Shown here: positions 36,670-48,266 of the stretch, in pieces
How the letters are laid out: the number at the start of each line of letters is the position of its first letter
Numbering within the stretch: position 1 is the first letter of the stretch
NCBI GenBank assembly: GCA_028641055.1
Contig: CM054058.1
Coordinates: forward strand, 243,584,187 to 243,648,186
DNA length: 64,000 nt
Origin: Alopecurus myosuroides
Lineage: Eukaryota > Streptophyta > Magnoliopsida > Poales > Poaceae
Direction of reading: 5' to 3'
Program-made: the position numbers and the translations under genes
The notes under the pieces: generated by a model
What the model was told of the DNA's origin: nothing
The model's database searches: none
What the model saw: only the letters and a program-made list of their open reading frames with translations

Positions 36670-37065
36670 GTAGCCCCCAAGAAGGATCAAAACTCTGATT
36701 CTCCGCTATTCGCCAAATGTTCTTTGTCCGAGAAATATTGATTCAGCAACCTTGATTCTTCTTATTCTTCATTTGAAAAAGATGGTGGCATGAAACTCGG
36801 AATCCTGAAAATCCGGCTTTTCTCTCACGATCCTTCGCGGAGAAGAAACTTCCTACATCAGCGCACTCAATCATGCTGACGTAAGCGACGTTTGAGATTT
36901 ACTCGGAAAAACCTAGAAACATATCTCTGACAGATTCGCGCGGGAAATGAGGAGATAATCATCATTACTCCGTCGTTTCATTTCCCGGATTTTCCGGCGA
37001 GCGACACGCGGCAAACATCCAACGGTCAAAATAGCCGTTGGCACGCATCTAAACGGTTTTCCGGC

Positions 37066-37073
37066 TATAAATA
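37066..37073 (+). promoter_or_regulatory. TATA box of the antisense gene in element E
   Basis: TATAAATA in the context CCGGCTATAAATAGCCG, 137 bp before the ATG at 37210, on the strand opposite to gag-pol. It suggests a dedicated promoter rather than read-out from the LTR. Confidence 0.6.
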
Positions 37074-37209
37074 GCCGTCCTCGTCCTCAACGAAAACTTT
37101 CCACACTCCCCACTGCCCACGCCATTGACGCGAACGAGCTCGAGAGCAAAGCACCATCCCAGGCACACTTAGCATCCAAGCACGCCGGAACGCAACGCGC
37201 CACCACGAG

Positions 37210-40153
37210 ATGGCCTCCTCGCCGTCCTCGCCGACCCGCGCCGCCATCAACGAGCTCATCAGCGATTTAGATCCGCAACTGGGATCGCCCAAACACACCG
37301 GCGGCGAGCCGGAGAAGACCACGGCCTCCGCAGCGGGTGACGCAAATCCTTCCGCCGTCGCGGACGTTGCGGGATCGAGCTCCGCAGCCTCCCCGCCGTT
37401 TGCTCCAGAAACGGCGGAGGAGAAGATCCAACTCCTCGGCGATGAGCTCGCCGCCGCGGAGGCCGCCGCCTCTGCCGCCGCCGGAGCAGACGAAAAAGCG
37501 GAGTCTGCAGGCAATTGGATTGCCTGCAGCATTCCTCCGGCTCTCCTTCCAAACCTGGAAAAGGAGGGCCTGGTTCTTAAGAAGAAGTGGCGGCTTCCAG
37601 AAGACGAGACTGAGCCAACGCCAAAAAATGGCGAAAGGGTCCTTCTTTGTTCCCACCTTCTTCGAGGTATGGGACTTCCACCTTCTTCCTTCTTCCTCCA
37701 AATCCTTTCTCACTACAACATCCAGCCCCATAACCTTCCTCCCAACTCCATCCTCTACATGTCCGGCTTCCAGGCTTTGTTCGAGGGCTACTTAGGGCTA
37801 GAACCTAGGTTAGATTTCTGGACTTACTGCTTCGGGGTTAAGCGGAACTCTTCGGAGGGCGCACTCCCGACTTGCGGGACCATATCTTTCACTCTTCGGA
37901 GATTCCGAGAAGATTGGTTCCCCAAGATAAAAACGTCGGAATCCGTCAAATTTTGGACGGGTTCCTTCTTTTATCACCCCGACGTGCCTTTCCTTAAGGA
38001 AGCTGTCGGGGTTCCTCCTTTCGTGAACTCTGCCGCAGTTCCCCAAGACAACTGGGGAACGGAAGCCGTCCAGGTTCTGCCGCCAGGTCTACTAAAGATC
38101 AAGCGGCGCATCGCCAAGCTCACCTCCATGGATCCGCCTCTAACCGGCATGGACACGGTTCTATGCTGGCTGATTAGGCGAATCCAGCCATTGGCCAACC
38201 ACAGCGGCCGTCTCCTGTGCGAATACACGGGAGTCAAGGATCCGATGCGGACAACCACCAAAGATTGGCCCGCAAAGGAGCTTCGACGGCGCATCAACCA
38301 ATTGATCGCATCACGCGACCAATACGAAGCGAGTCGGCCAATGTATACGGCCGACAATCCGGTTCCCAAGGTAATTTTTCAGTCATTTGGGTACAGTTTT
38401 ATTTTTTCTCGGATTTTCTAGCTTCTGATTTTGATCTTGTTCGTCCGACAGTTCGCGGATCTTTCAGATTCGGACTTGGTATCCGAGGCTGAGCTGGACG
38501 CGCTACGCACCGCCGCTACAGGTGGACGCAAGCGCAAGAAGATAACTTCCTCGGAAGAAATTATCGACCTTGACGGAATCCCCGTCGCCACTTCCAGGTT
38601 CTTTCTTCTGGATTCTATTTTCCTTTATGGGAACTTTTCATCCATCCTCGGTTTTTTAACTTTTCCGGGTTTTTTGTTTTTAGCCTGCCTCCCTCCAGTT
38701 TGAAACCAAAGAAGCTGAAGAAATACAAGGTTGCTTCCGGCCGAGGCGGTCAACCTTCTCCCGCCGTTGCCCCGGACACGCCGTCCACAATGGCGGAAGA
38801 GCAAACTGCAGCCCCCACCACCAAGCCCTCAGAGCCCAGCCAGCCCGTTGTGTCGGACACGGACACGAGGGAAAGGGCGGCTCCAGAGGTGGAGAAATTT
38901 TCTCGGACTTTCGACGAAGAAATTCCCACCTTTGACAAAGACTTCAAGATTATCAACGACGGCCTAAGCGCGGCCGGAACTACTTTTGCGGAATACGCAA
39001 AAGAGTTCAAGGAAAACTTGGCGGGTTTGCACCGAATGAGCCAGGTATGTAACTCTAGCCCCCAAGCATTAAACAAAATTGCATGCTTGTTTTGCTTTGA
39101 TGCTTTTTGTAACCATTCTTTTCCTTGCTATGTTGCAGCAAACCGCCGAAACCATAAACATGGAAGTTTTCAACAAACTCACCATCAAGAATAAGGAGGT
39201 TAGAAATCTCCTTTCTATTCTTGAGGAGAGAGAGGCGGAACTGGCATCGTCTCAGCTCGCTTTGTCGGAAACATCAGGTACATATTTTTCCTCTGAGGTT
39301 TGCGATTCAATTTTTTGTCTAAGTACTTATTCCGGAAATTTTCTAAACCCGGAATTTTCTTTGCTTTCCAGCTGCTTTGGCTAAAGCCAAGCAAATAGCT
39401 GAAGATGCCGGCAATGCCGAGAATCTCCGAAAGGAGAATTTGGAGCTTCACAAGCATCTTGTGAAGGCTCAAAAGGATCTGGAGGCCAGCAACTTGGCCC
39501 TTGGAGTTGCCAACTCCAAGGCTTCTGAACAGGCGAAGAAGGATAAATCCACCATTCAGGATTTAGAAAATGCTCTGAACCTTCGCCTGGAGGAAATCTC
39601 CGAGATCGACAAGCTTATCGGTAATTTTCCGTTACCTTTTTTATTTTTCCATATCTTGTTTTTCTTCTCTGCTTTTTGCCTAACACTTTTGATTGTTTTG
39701 TCGGAAAAAACAGGAGATATCCCAGATGGTACCCGTCTTGAAGGGATCCAAGCCTTTGGGAAGATGTGGACTTCGATCCGTGCTGCTGGAATGCAGCTGG
39801 TGAACAAGTTTCTTCCCGCAAGGACTGGGGAGTTCTCGGAGGTTGAAAAACTTCCGGGAGCCATCATGGAGGTGGCGGAATCCAGGGATTCTATCCTGCG
39901 TTCCGCTGCACGGGGTGGTGCGCGTATGGCACTCGGCCTTATGCGCATGCACTACCCCGGTGCTAAATCCTGGCGCGTGGCGTCCGGTGTCCCTCAGGGA
40001 TACACGGACACTCAGCGAAATACCATCTTTGATGAAATCAAAGGCCACGCCACCCAGATTGCCTCCATGGTAAATATTTTCATCAACTATGCAGAAGAGG
40101 AGATCCCTCCAATCCCCGAAGACGACAGCAGCGAGGAGGAATCAGATGCTTGA
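37210..40153 (+). CDS. Antisense extra gene (aORF) of element E, six exons
   Basis: Six exons, all GT-AG with consistent phases, give 826 residues: 37210-38370, 38452-38597, 38699-39044, 39139-39277, 39372-39620, 39714-40153. An Ala/Ser-rich N-terminus precedes a region like the 'putative gypsy type transposon' family (Transposase_28; NSILYMSGFQALFEGYLGLE, FYHPDVP; about residues 120-300). Then come a basic segment (GGRKRKKI), a Pro/Thr/Glu-rich linker and coiled coils (about residues 540-680). A conserved C-terminal domain (AFGKMWTSIRAAGMQ, GLMRMHYPGAKSW) and an acidic tail end the protein. The frame is undamaged. Antisense extra ORFs of this kind are known in Tat-lineage gypsy elements, but their role is unknown. 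A retroelement whose genomic RNA is minus-sense here can keep these introns because it never splices them in that orientation. Confidence 0.85.
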
Positions 40154-40450
40154 AGGGCTACCTATGACCTGGATAGCAAAAATAGACAATAGGAGCATTA
40201 CTGTTCTTTCAATGTAATCTGCAATGTAATGCTTCTATTTGTATGAATGAAAAATTCCGCCTTTTGCAATTATTAGTTATGAAATTTTTTGCAAGGTTTT
40301 TCGGATGTTACTATTCCTTTATCTTCTAAGTTCTCTGGCATATATGTTTTAACTGTCCTTAGTGTTTGAAATGGCTCAAATAGCAATATGAATCGTCATG
40401 CCGAGTAACTGGGCGTAACCAATCAGTTTAAACTCGGAAACATGGACCAT

Positions 40451-41316
40451 TGTCGTGGTGGTGTCACGGCAGATGCCATGGGATGGCTAAAGATGTGGGG
40501 ACGAAGGACGCTGGAGGTGCTCGGGGAGGGATCACGCGACGAGTAGCCGCGTGAGGTACGAAGTAAACACTGCAAACAACACGATCTACCCAGGTTCAGG
40601 GCCCTCGTGAGGAGGTAAAACCCCTACTCCTGCCTTTCTTTGTGTATTCTGGTGTCTCACCGAGTAGCCACAGTACAATGTTCTTGCTACCGAGTAGCCA
40701 CTATGCTCTCTAGATGATGAACTAGGTCAAGAATTAGGTCACCCAGTGCTCGATCCTCACGCAGGAGGCGGCGGGGCACCTTATATACACGGTGCCCAGC
40801 CGGATACGTCCAAGCATGGACAAGTGTCGACATAGTGTGCACATCGTCCTTCTTCCGGGTTCCCGCTGACAGCTTTGGTTCCTAATCTTGGCTGCATCTG
40901 GAAAGTCGTTGGGCAAAACAAGGAGACAGACTGGTATCACTGTGCCAAACACAGAGTAGGCCCCCCTTATCCTGCCACGGCCTGCTTCCATGCTGTCACT
41001 GTCAGGCAGGCCGGTCCCAGATAAACAGTAGTTCGAATACTGCCAAGTACGGACCCAGGATACGCGGGATCCTGTGTCAGAACGGCTTCCTTTGACTTTC
41101 TGGCCCGAGTAGGTTCCCGCCAATTCTACTCGGGCCAACTCTTCTACTCGAATGGATGGAACTTGATTGATATCTCCTTCCGGTCATCTTGAGGTGAGAC
41201 CGAGTAGCAGTCGACCGGGTAACAAGTACCGGGTAGTCGGCTACTCGACCAAACCTCTCTTCTGTAAGTCGCCTTTAGCACTTGACTTTACCCTACTCGG
41301 GGGTAACCCCCCGACA
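40451..41316 (-). repeat. Solo LTR nested in element E
   Basis: 866 bp, TGTCGTGGTGGTG to CCCCCCGACA, flanked by a perfect 5-bp duplication ACCAT (40446-40450, 41317-41321). No internal region remains, so this is a solo LTR left by recombination of a full element. The shared motif ACCCAGGTTC...CTACTCCTGC is placed as in E's own minus-oriented LTRs, which suggests minus orientation and a related gypsy family. A TATATA sits at about 40783-40788. Confidence 0.9.
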
Positions 41317-41674
41317 ACCATGCTAAAGGCATTTTTACTAACTAGTTCCAGTGACCCAACACATATGCAATCAGATAATGCTTAGAGAAACAAGGAATTT
41401 TTTGACCGAAACTTGGGCACGCAGGCAATTCAAGTTTCCTTTAGCCGTTAGCAGGCTGAAAAACATTCAGTTTCTTAACGCCGAGTACGCAGGCACAATT
41501 CGGGTTAACATTGAGTATTTTTGTAAGATCATTGGGAAATAGAGAAGGTGGAAACATGCTTTTACTATAATGAACTTGTAAAAAACATGGATACCAGAAA
41601 TCCAACAACTTTATTTCATGATCTCAAAAGATGTTTACATAGATATTGAACTAAGTATAGAAGGGACATAACTG

Positions 41675-44600
41675 CTATGTATTCCAAAGCTTTGCTATCC
41701 ACTTGACTTTGTCGGATTTCTTCAACAACTTGTATAGTGTTAGGATTTTAGCCCCCAGCCAACTAATAAATCTGCTAACGGCAGCTGCGGAACCCGTCAA
41801 TCTTTGGACATCTTTGACGCAGGTAGGTTTTGTGATGTTCAAGATTGCCTTGATCTTTTCCGGGTTAACTTCTATTCCTCTGTGAGAAACGATGAAACCC
41901 AGAAGTTTTCCTGAGGGAACCCCGAATACGCACTTAGATGGATTCAACTTCATCTTGTAGGTGCGTAAGTTTTCGAAAGTTTCTCGCAAATCCTCAAGGA
42001 GTGTATCTTTTTCCTTGGTTACGACAGCAATATCGTCCACATAAACATGGACATTTTTTCCAATCTGACTATGCAAACAACGTTGCATGCAACGCTGGTA
42101 GGTTGCACCTGCGTTCTTCAGGCCAAACGGCATGGTTACGTAATAATACGTCCCGTATGGGGTTATGAAAGAAGTCTTAATTTGATCTTCCTTTTTCATG
42201 CGTATTTGGTGGTACCCGGAGTATGCATCCAAAAAGCACAAAAGTTCAGAGCCTGCTGTGGCATCTATTATTTGATCGATTCGCGGTAATGCGAACCTAT
42301 CTTTCGGACACAATTTGTTCAAGCCTGTGTAATCTATACACATTCTAAGAGCAGTAGTGTCTTTCTTCGGTACTAATACCGGATTTGCGGACCAGTCAGT
42401 ATGGATCACTTCCTTGATGAAATCCGCTACTAAAAGCCGGATAATTTCCTTGCCAATAGCCTTCCGTCTTCTTCCGTCAAATCGACGGAGACCTTGTTTG
42501 ATGGGTTTTGATCCAGGAATAACCTTAAGTTGGTGCTCAGCAAGTTCCCTGGGTACACCTGGCATGTCCGTTGGACACCAGGCAAAAATATCCCAGTTCT
42601 CACGGAGGAACTTGATGAGCTCGCCTTCCTATTTGTCAGTCATCCCAGTCCCTACGACGACGAATTTTGTCGGATCTTTGGGATCTAGAATTACCTGTCT
42701 TGTATTCTCGGATGCCTTGAAGCTGTCTGTTGGCTTCCGAGTTTCTTTTCCTGCCGGCATTTCTGACGGCGATACCTCCTTGGCTAATTCCTTCAGTTCT
42801 TCCTTTGCTATAACTCTCTGAGCGCAAAGGGCGTTTTCTTTCTCCAACTCATTTGCCAGCTTAAAATCACCAGCTATAGTGATTACTTCTCCCTTGGGTC
42901 CTGGCATCTTCAGCTTGTTATAAATATAACAGGATCTTGCCATGAATTTGGCGAAAGCTGGACGTCCGAGTATTGCGTGATACACGCTTTCGAACGGCAC
43001 TACCTCGAAGGATACTTTTTCCTGCCGGAAGTGATCTTTATCTCCGAAGGTGACATCTAGGAAAATTTCTCCTAGGGATCGTGCTTGCCTGCCAGGGACG
43101 ATACCATGGAAGCGTATATTGCTGTAGTTGAGCTGAGACTCGGAAATCTTCAGATGCTTCAGTGTATCCAGGTACATTATATTAATGCTGGATCCTCCAT
43201 CCACCAGTACTCTTCTTAGCCTAGTATTTTGAACAATAGGACTTACAACAAGAGCTTGTGTGCCGGGTTCAGGGATATTTCCGGGATGATCAGACTGATC
43301 CCAGATTATCGGTATATTGGAGTACTTCAAGAATTTCGGGGTTGCCGGAACAACCGCGTTTATCTCTCGAAGTGTTCTTTTTGCCACCTTTGCTGATGGG
43401 GTTGCTAAGAAAGTTAGCATTGCTTCTCCATCAACTCTCGGAAACTTGGGTTCGCCTTTACGCTGTTGTTCCTGGATTTTTTCGTCAGTGTCCGATTCAC
43501 TGTCTTCTTTGTCAGCTTCTGGCTTTTGTTTGGCGGGTTTCCTTTTGGAACCCTTCCCTTTATTTCCGGATCCTGCAGTGCCTTTCATGTGCTTATTCAG
43601 CCGGCATTGCGCATCTGTATGGGTGGGTTTCCCAAATTGCGAGTGGTGAACGCAAGGTTCCGACTTAATCCTTTCCCACTCCTCTGGAGTGTAATTGATT
43701 GGATCTGGGTTGCGTCCTTTCCACTTACTTCCCTTTTCTCCTCCAAAGGCTATGTTCACCTCTTTGGGCTTCGTTGTTGTTTCTGGAGTGGCTTTTTTGT
43801 CAGAACGGGAGGATTTCTTGGCGAGTATCAATGATTCAATATTGCCTCCTCTTGCTCTGATGTCATCCTCGGCTGCGGCATGCTCATTGGCGGTTGTAAG
43901 CATGGATCCGAGATCCTTGTGCTTTTTGGAGCCAACCATGAATGGTACAAGTCCGGGTTTTAAGCCATTGACGAAAGCATGCATTGCTTGTACGTCAGTT
44001 ACTCCAGAGCAGCTATTCTTCATTGCTGTCCATCTGGAGATGAAGTCCACATATGGTTCATCTTCAAATTGCGTGCAACGGTTTAGCTGGTTGATGCTAT
44101 TCGGGCGTTTGTACGTTCCCCGGAAATGCTGAGTAAATACTCTAGCCATATCGTCCCAGCTGTCGACTGTTCGTGACGGTAATCCATTGATCCAATCTCT
44201 GGCTCCGTCCAGCAGCATTAGGGGAAGAAACTTGACAGCTTCCAGGTCTGTCCCATTGTTGATCTGGACGGCTGTATAGTAATCCGAGAGCCAGGTATCC
44301 GGGTTTGTTCTGCCAGTGTATTTCTGGTACGTTGGACCGACCTTGGCAAAGCCAGAATGCAGCGTTATTCTTCGGATCCTGTCGGTAAAACATTTAGGAC
44401 CAAAGTATAGATCATCTTTTTCTGCTCTGTCAATGTGTGCAGAATATCTTCCGGCTGAATGGACAGAAGGGGATCTGCTCCTTTCTCTTCCATTGTTGCG
44501 CGAACGCGCTTTTCCGGGATTGTTTCTATCTCTTTCGTGATCACGCCCTTTTGGATTAGGCGGAGTTCTACTCCTGTGCCTTTCTTTATCCTTAGGCGGT

Positions 44601-46081
44601 GTCCGGGATCTCTCACGCCTGTGAGGTGTATCGTGTCTTCCAGCTTTCTCAGCTGGGTTTCTCGGAGGTGGCATTATTTTGCCGTCTTTCCGGTGTTTGT
44701 CTTCCCGATCATGGGGTTTATACCCATCTTTCGGGAGATGGGATCCGGTCCTAGACGCTGCATCCCGGTTGTCGGGGTTTTTCTTGTCTTTTCTCGGATC
44801 CTCTTTTTTATCTTTTGAATTGTCTGAATCCCCGGGTTCTTCCGGTCCAGGTGCTCCAGCAGCGCAAGTAGCTGTTTTGCATAGGGCGGAGTTATCATGC
44901 AGCCTCCCTGATCGCTCTTGGGCGCGCTGTTGTTGTTGCAATGCTTTTCCTAGGAAAGCATACACCCCTTGGAGTTTTTCCCCGTTGGAATACAGATCGT
45001 TGTTAAGAATCGCGAACGCTGCTTCCGCGTTTTCTGCTACGGTCTTGTATATTGGTTCGCCCTTGGCATCTTTGCCGTTTACCTGCTTTTGCCAAGACGG
45101 GTTGTGGAACCTTTCTTTTGGCGGCAGTTCTTCCGGTCTTGCGATTCCGGGTAACCTAGTAGGTTTTAACGCGGATCTATTCTTTCTCTCGTACTCCTCT
45201 ATTTCTTCCTTCATGACCTTGATGTCATTATGGGTTTGTTGGAGATGTTGCCGAGATCTGAGTAGATGTTGCTGTTGCCGTTGGAAAGCTTGTCTCCTGG
45301 CTTCCAGCATCTCAGGGGGTTCATCTGGTCCCACTGGTGTTTGCAATAGCTCTTGCTCTTCCTGTTCTGTCATTGGCGGAGCAGTGATTTCCTTAGATTT
45401 CTTCTCCGCAGGCTTTGTTCCGCTAACATCTCCAACTTCCAGGTTTTCATCAGCGAGATCAGCTGATTTTTTCTTCCGGATTTTGTATTGGAGTTTTTTA
45501 GAAGCACGGTGCTTTTTCTTGGAAGAGTGGGGTTTTTTGACAGGCTCATCTTCTGTCATCTCCTTGACACTGGGGAATATCGGAGAAGTTTCTCCGTCTT
45601 CTCTCTCTTCCACTGGCGGAGGGGTTTTAGGGCTTTCCTGGCTGCCGGCGTCCGTGGTATCAGCCGGTTTTGCCATTAAGACTTCATGGAATCCCTCTTG
45701 GAAGGATTTAACCTTTCTTACGAAGGCGTCCTCATCTTCGTCTTCAGAGTCGAAGTTATCCGATCCGGTTTCCGACTCCAACCTCGCCTCAATGGCGGCA
45801 AGCACGGATTCTGCTTCCGAGTTCGTCGTCTTGTTGACGGATGTCGGATCTTCCGCCTCAGTGACGGGTGTTTGATCTTCCGTCTCCATGACGGGTGCGT
45901 TGTTGTCTGCCTCTTGCACGGGATTTCCATCATCCGTGTTTTCGGCGATTTCGGATTGCACCATGCCGATAAAGTGTGTATCACTTTTCTGTCGGCGATC
46001 TGAGCAGAATCCGGCATCATAGTCATCTTCGACTGGGTATAGGGCGGGTGGGATAAATTTGCTTCCACCGCAAAACCCCAT
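41675..46081 (-). pseudogene. gag-protease-partial reverse transcriptase of element E
   Basis: A single frame runs on the minus strand from about 46081 (first Met well inside the internal region; the open frame reaches back into the LTR). Order: acidic N-terminal region, Lys/Arg-rich linker, capsid core (about 44340-43850; NPDTWLSDYYTAVQ, DWINGLPSRTV), zinc-knuckle-like region, aspartic protease (LVDGGSSINIMY, about 43200), then RT (LDAYSGYHQIRM; catalytic VYVDDI, about 42040). A TAG at 42629-42631 breaks the frame between protease and RT. The frame ends at 41675 just after the RT thumb; RNase H and integrase are missing. The element is therefore non-autonomous. Confidence 0.9.
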
Positions 46082-46304
46082 TGCTTCTGCAGTTAGTCCG
46101 ATAAAGATGTTAGCAGATCCTATCGGTAACACGCAGGCACTTACCAGGTGGTTTTGCGCCGGTATGTAGGATCCGTTGTCGAGGAAGCGCCCGACGTCGT
46201 TGTCGAATTCCAAGCTTCCGACAGTGATTGATCTTCCGATTCCGCCAAGTATCCCAGATCGGAATCTTACGCCTGACGTCGTTTGCCCCACGGTGGGCGC
46301 CAAC

Positions 46305-46857
46305 TGTCGAGACATCGTAGTAGTTTTCATAGACGGGGGTGCCATGAGACTACGGTAGAGACGTGGGGTAACGGGATAGCGTAGTAACACAGAACACAGG
46401 ATTTTACCCAGGTTCGGTACGTCGCGACAGTACGACGTGCCTACTCCTGCACTTCTCACTAATTGGGACTAAAGCCCGTAAACAGGGTTACAATGTGAGG
46501 GTTTTAGATCTAAACCACTCGGCGAGGATGAGCTTCTCGGCGAGTTGGCGTAGAGCTTATCTGTTTGTTCGTTGTTTTTTTTATCTCCCGTCCGGCTTTA
46601 TATAATAGCCGGATTAGGGCTTACAGAATAGGAAACCTAGAAAACTACGGTAACTTGTAACTTGGAAAGCAAGGAATCCGTCTTCTCCTCCAAGCCAGAT
46701 CACATGGGCTGTGATCCGGGTTCTTCTAGAATCCGGCTTCTGCGCGTCGGATTACTGGGCCGCCTAATGGACCTAAGCCCACTACCACTTAGGCCACCCT
46801 GGTAATCCGGCACTTGGCCTACCATCTTCTATACCCCTATTTGGTATATATCCGACA
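46305..46857 (-). repeat. 5' LTR of element E
   Basis: 553 bp; partner of 36119-36669. The TATA box on the minus strand is about 46597-46608. Its inner edge abuts the primer site GGCGCCCACCGTGGGGC on the minus strand. Its outer edge abuts target duplication CCCAA at 46858-46862. Confidence 0.93.
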
Positions 46858-47263
46858 CCCAACATGTTTTTGATATACAGGAGGTAGTATGTTGGGGCCA
46901 AACATCTTTTCCCACTCTGTCTTATCCTTGCAAGGGTAAATTATATTTCCATAGGCTTTCTGGAACATATCCTTGGAGTAGCAATGATCAACAAAGTTTA
47001 GGGGGTATAATCTCTCAGACCTGCAGCAAGCAAGTAATTCCCGACTTCTGGTACCTGCAGCAACTGCATGGCTTCTTGTGCAAATCAACAATACAGTCAT
47101 TGCCTCTATCTGCAACATGGAATAGGCCATCACCAGCTCCCTGCACATGTGCTAGATTAGCAAGTTCTGCTGCCTTTTCAACCTTTTTCTTGATTTGGGA
47201 CAGAATTGAGTGGGCCATTTCTCAGATTCATTTTGCTTTGTATAGTGCCTAGCCATAGCCCCC
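46858..47263 (-). pseudogene. MULE transposase, SWIM-finger segment
   Basis: On the minus strand it contains ARHYTKQNESEKWPTQFCPK, then, after a frame change, a SWIM-type finger (LHKKPCSCCRYQKSGI). A further shift leads to the helix with NFVDHCYSKDMFQKAYGN and PPVYQKHVG. Element E is inserted immediately after this last motif, and the frame resumes at 36113. At least two frame shifts show the gene was broken irrespective of E. The upstream side stops abruptly near 47263, where the captured gene block begins. Confidence 0.8.
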
Positions 47264-47348
47264 CGACCTCCCCCTCACTCTTGGCGCTGATTACTGCACG
47301 CCGCCACAGCCCCCGACCTCCCCCTCACTCTCGTCTCTGATCCACCCG

Positions 47349-47894
47349 ATGGCGCCGCGCGTGATAAGAAGCACCGGCTTCCGAGGTGTGCAGTTGTGGC
47401 CGTCCGGGCGCTGGTCCGCGGAGATCACACACAACGGCGTGCGGTGGTGGATGGGAACCTTCGACACGCCCGAGCTCGCCGCCCGCGCGTTTGACGTGGC
47501 GGTGTGGCGGTTCGGCCGCCCGCGCGCCGAGCTCAACTTCCGGGACGTCGAGAGCAGGGAAGTTGCCGAGTTTCTTGCCCCGGATCTGAGGATTGTGACC
47601 CGCAAGGAGGAGCAGGAGAACCGCCGCGCGTTCGTGCAGCTGCGCATCCGCCGGGACGACGAGGCCACGATGGAGAGGTTCTGCCGTGATCACCCTGATC
47701 TGGTACAGGCGCAGTTGCGGCTCGACGCTCAGAGGGACGCGAAGATGCGAGCTCGTACATCCAGGGGGGATGCTGACCCCTCCACCATCGTCGTCTCATC
47801 GTCAGATGAGGATATGGACGAAGCATTCTGGGAGATCCTTATGCAGGACTCCGATGACGACGAACTTGACGACGCATTATGGGATGATGTGTAG
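47349..47894 (+). CDS. AP2/ERF-domain protein inside the MULE
   Basis: An intact 181-residue single-exon ORF. Residues about 9-70 form an AP2/ERF-like DNA-binding domain: FRGVQLWPSGRWSAEI, then WWMGTFDTPELAARAFDVA and a RAELNF end, matching the WAAEI / WLGTFDT / AARAYD core of ERF proteins with changes. A basic helical middle (RKEEQENRRAF, RDAKMRARTSR) and a very acidic C-terminus (SSDEDMDEAFWE, DSDDDELDDALWDD) follow, the latter like an activation tail. It lies opposite to the transposase, in a block that replaces part of it. The G+C-rich coding sequence differs from the AT-rich transposase. Related AP2-like proteins are common in Triticeae genomes; whether this copy is expressed is unknown. 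Confidence 0.75.
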   Translation: MAPRVIRSTGFRGVQLWPSGRWSAEITHNGVRWWMGTFDTPELAARAFDVAVWRFGRPRAELNFRDVESREVAEFLAPDLRIVTRKEEQENRRAFVQLRIRRDDEATMERFCRDHPDLVQAQLRLDAQRDAKMRARTSRGDADPSTIVVSSSDEDMDEAFWEILMQDSDDDELDDALWDDV

Positions 47895-48257
47895 TGTTTT
47901 AGAGTTGGGAAGATGTTGAAACGTGTCAAAATAATCAAAATTTCGACGTTTTATGTGTTCGTTGAAGTTTCAACATTTCTTCCTTCTTATTTTGGGCTGC
48001 AACTGTAGTAGGATAATTATGGGCGACGGAGTGCTATAAGGCCCAATAAAAAGGGCCTGCCAGGAGAGGGCCCAAGAAAGATCCATCATGGACCAAGTCT
48101 GGAAACAAACGCTTTTAACTCACCGCGGTAACCCTGGTATGCAGCACGCCACGCGTTCGTCGCGATATTGTGAACGTGAAACGTGTCGCTTTAGTTCCGG
48201 AGGCCAGTTATTGCTCCGTCGTGCATGCGGCTCCTCCGATCCACTCCCCCTCCCGGT
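47895..48257. other. Intergenic spacer between AP2-like and coiled-coil genes
   Basis: 3' flank of the AP2-like ORF and the upstream region of the next gene. No ORF is supported. It grades into a pyrimidine-rich promoter-like stretch before 48259. Confidence 0.5.
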
Positions 48258-48258
48258 G

Positions 48259-48266
48259 TATAAATA
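48259..48266 (+). promoter_or_regulatory. TATA box of the coiled-coil gene
   Basis: TATAAATA in CCCGGTGTATAAATAGACGC, followed by a C/T-rich leader (TTCATCCTCTATCTGTCTCACCG), a good plant core promoter. The ORF starts 330 bp downstream, with a probable leader intron between. Confidence 0.6.

Larger units (their letters stand above)
36119..46857 (-). mobile_element. Element E: young gypsy retrotransposon inserted in the MULE transposase
   Basis: Complete insertion of 10,739 bp with LTRs at 36119-36669 and 46305-46857 and a perfect 5-bp duplication CCCAA (36114-36118, 46858-46862). Minus orientation follows from the primer site (TTGGCGCCCACCGTGGGG beside the right LTR), a polypurine tract beside the left LTR (about 36671-36685), and gag-pol. 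By hand count the LTRs differ at about four bases and two small indels in about 551 bp. Internal layout: gag-protease-partial RT (-), nested solo LTR, then an extra spliced gene on the opposite strand. RNase H and integrase are absent. The antisense extra ORF suggests the Tat lineage. Confidence 0.93.

Noticed and set aside
44679..45875. 398-residue plus-strand ORF across element E
   Set aside because: It is the antisense shadow of the gag frame and has Ser/Cys/Phe-rich composition without motifs.
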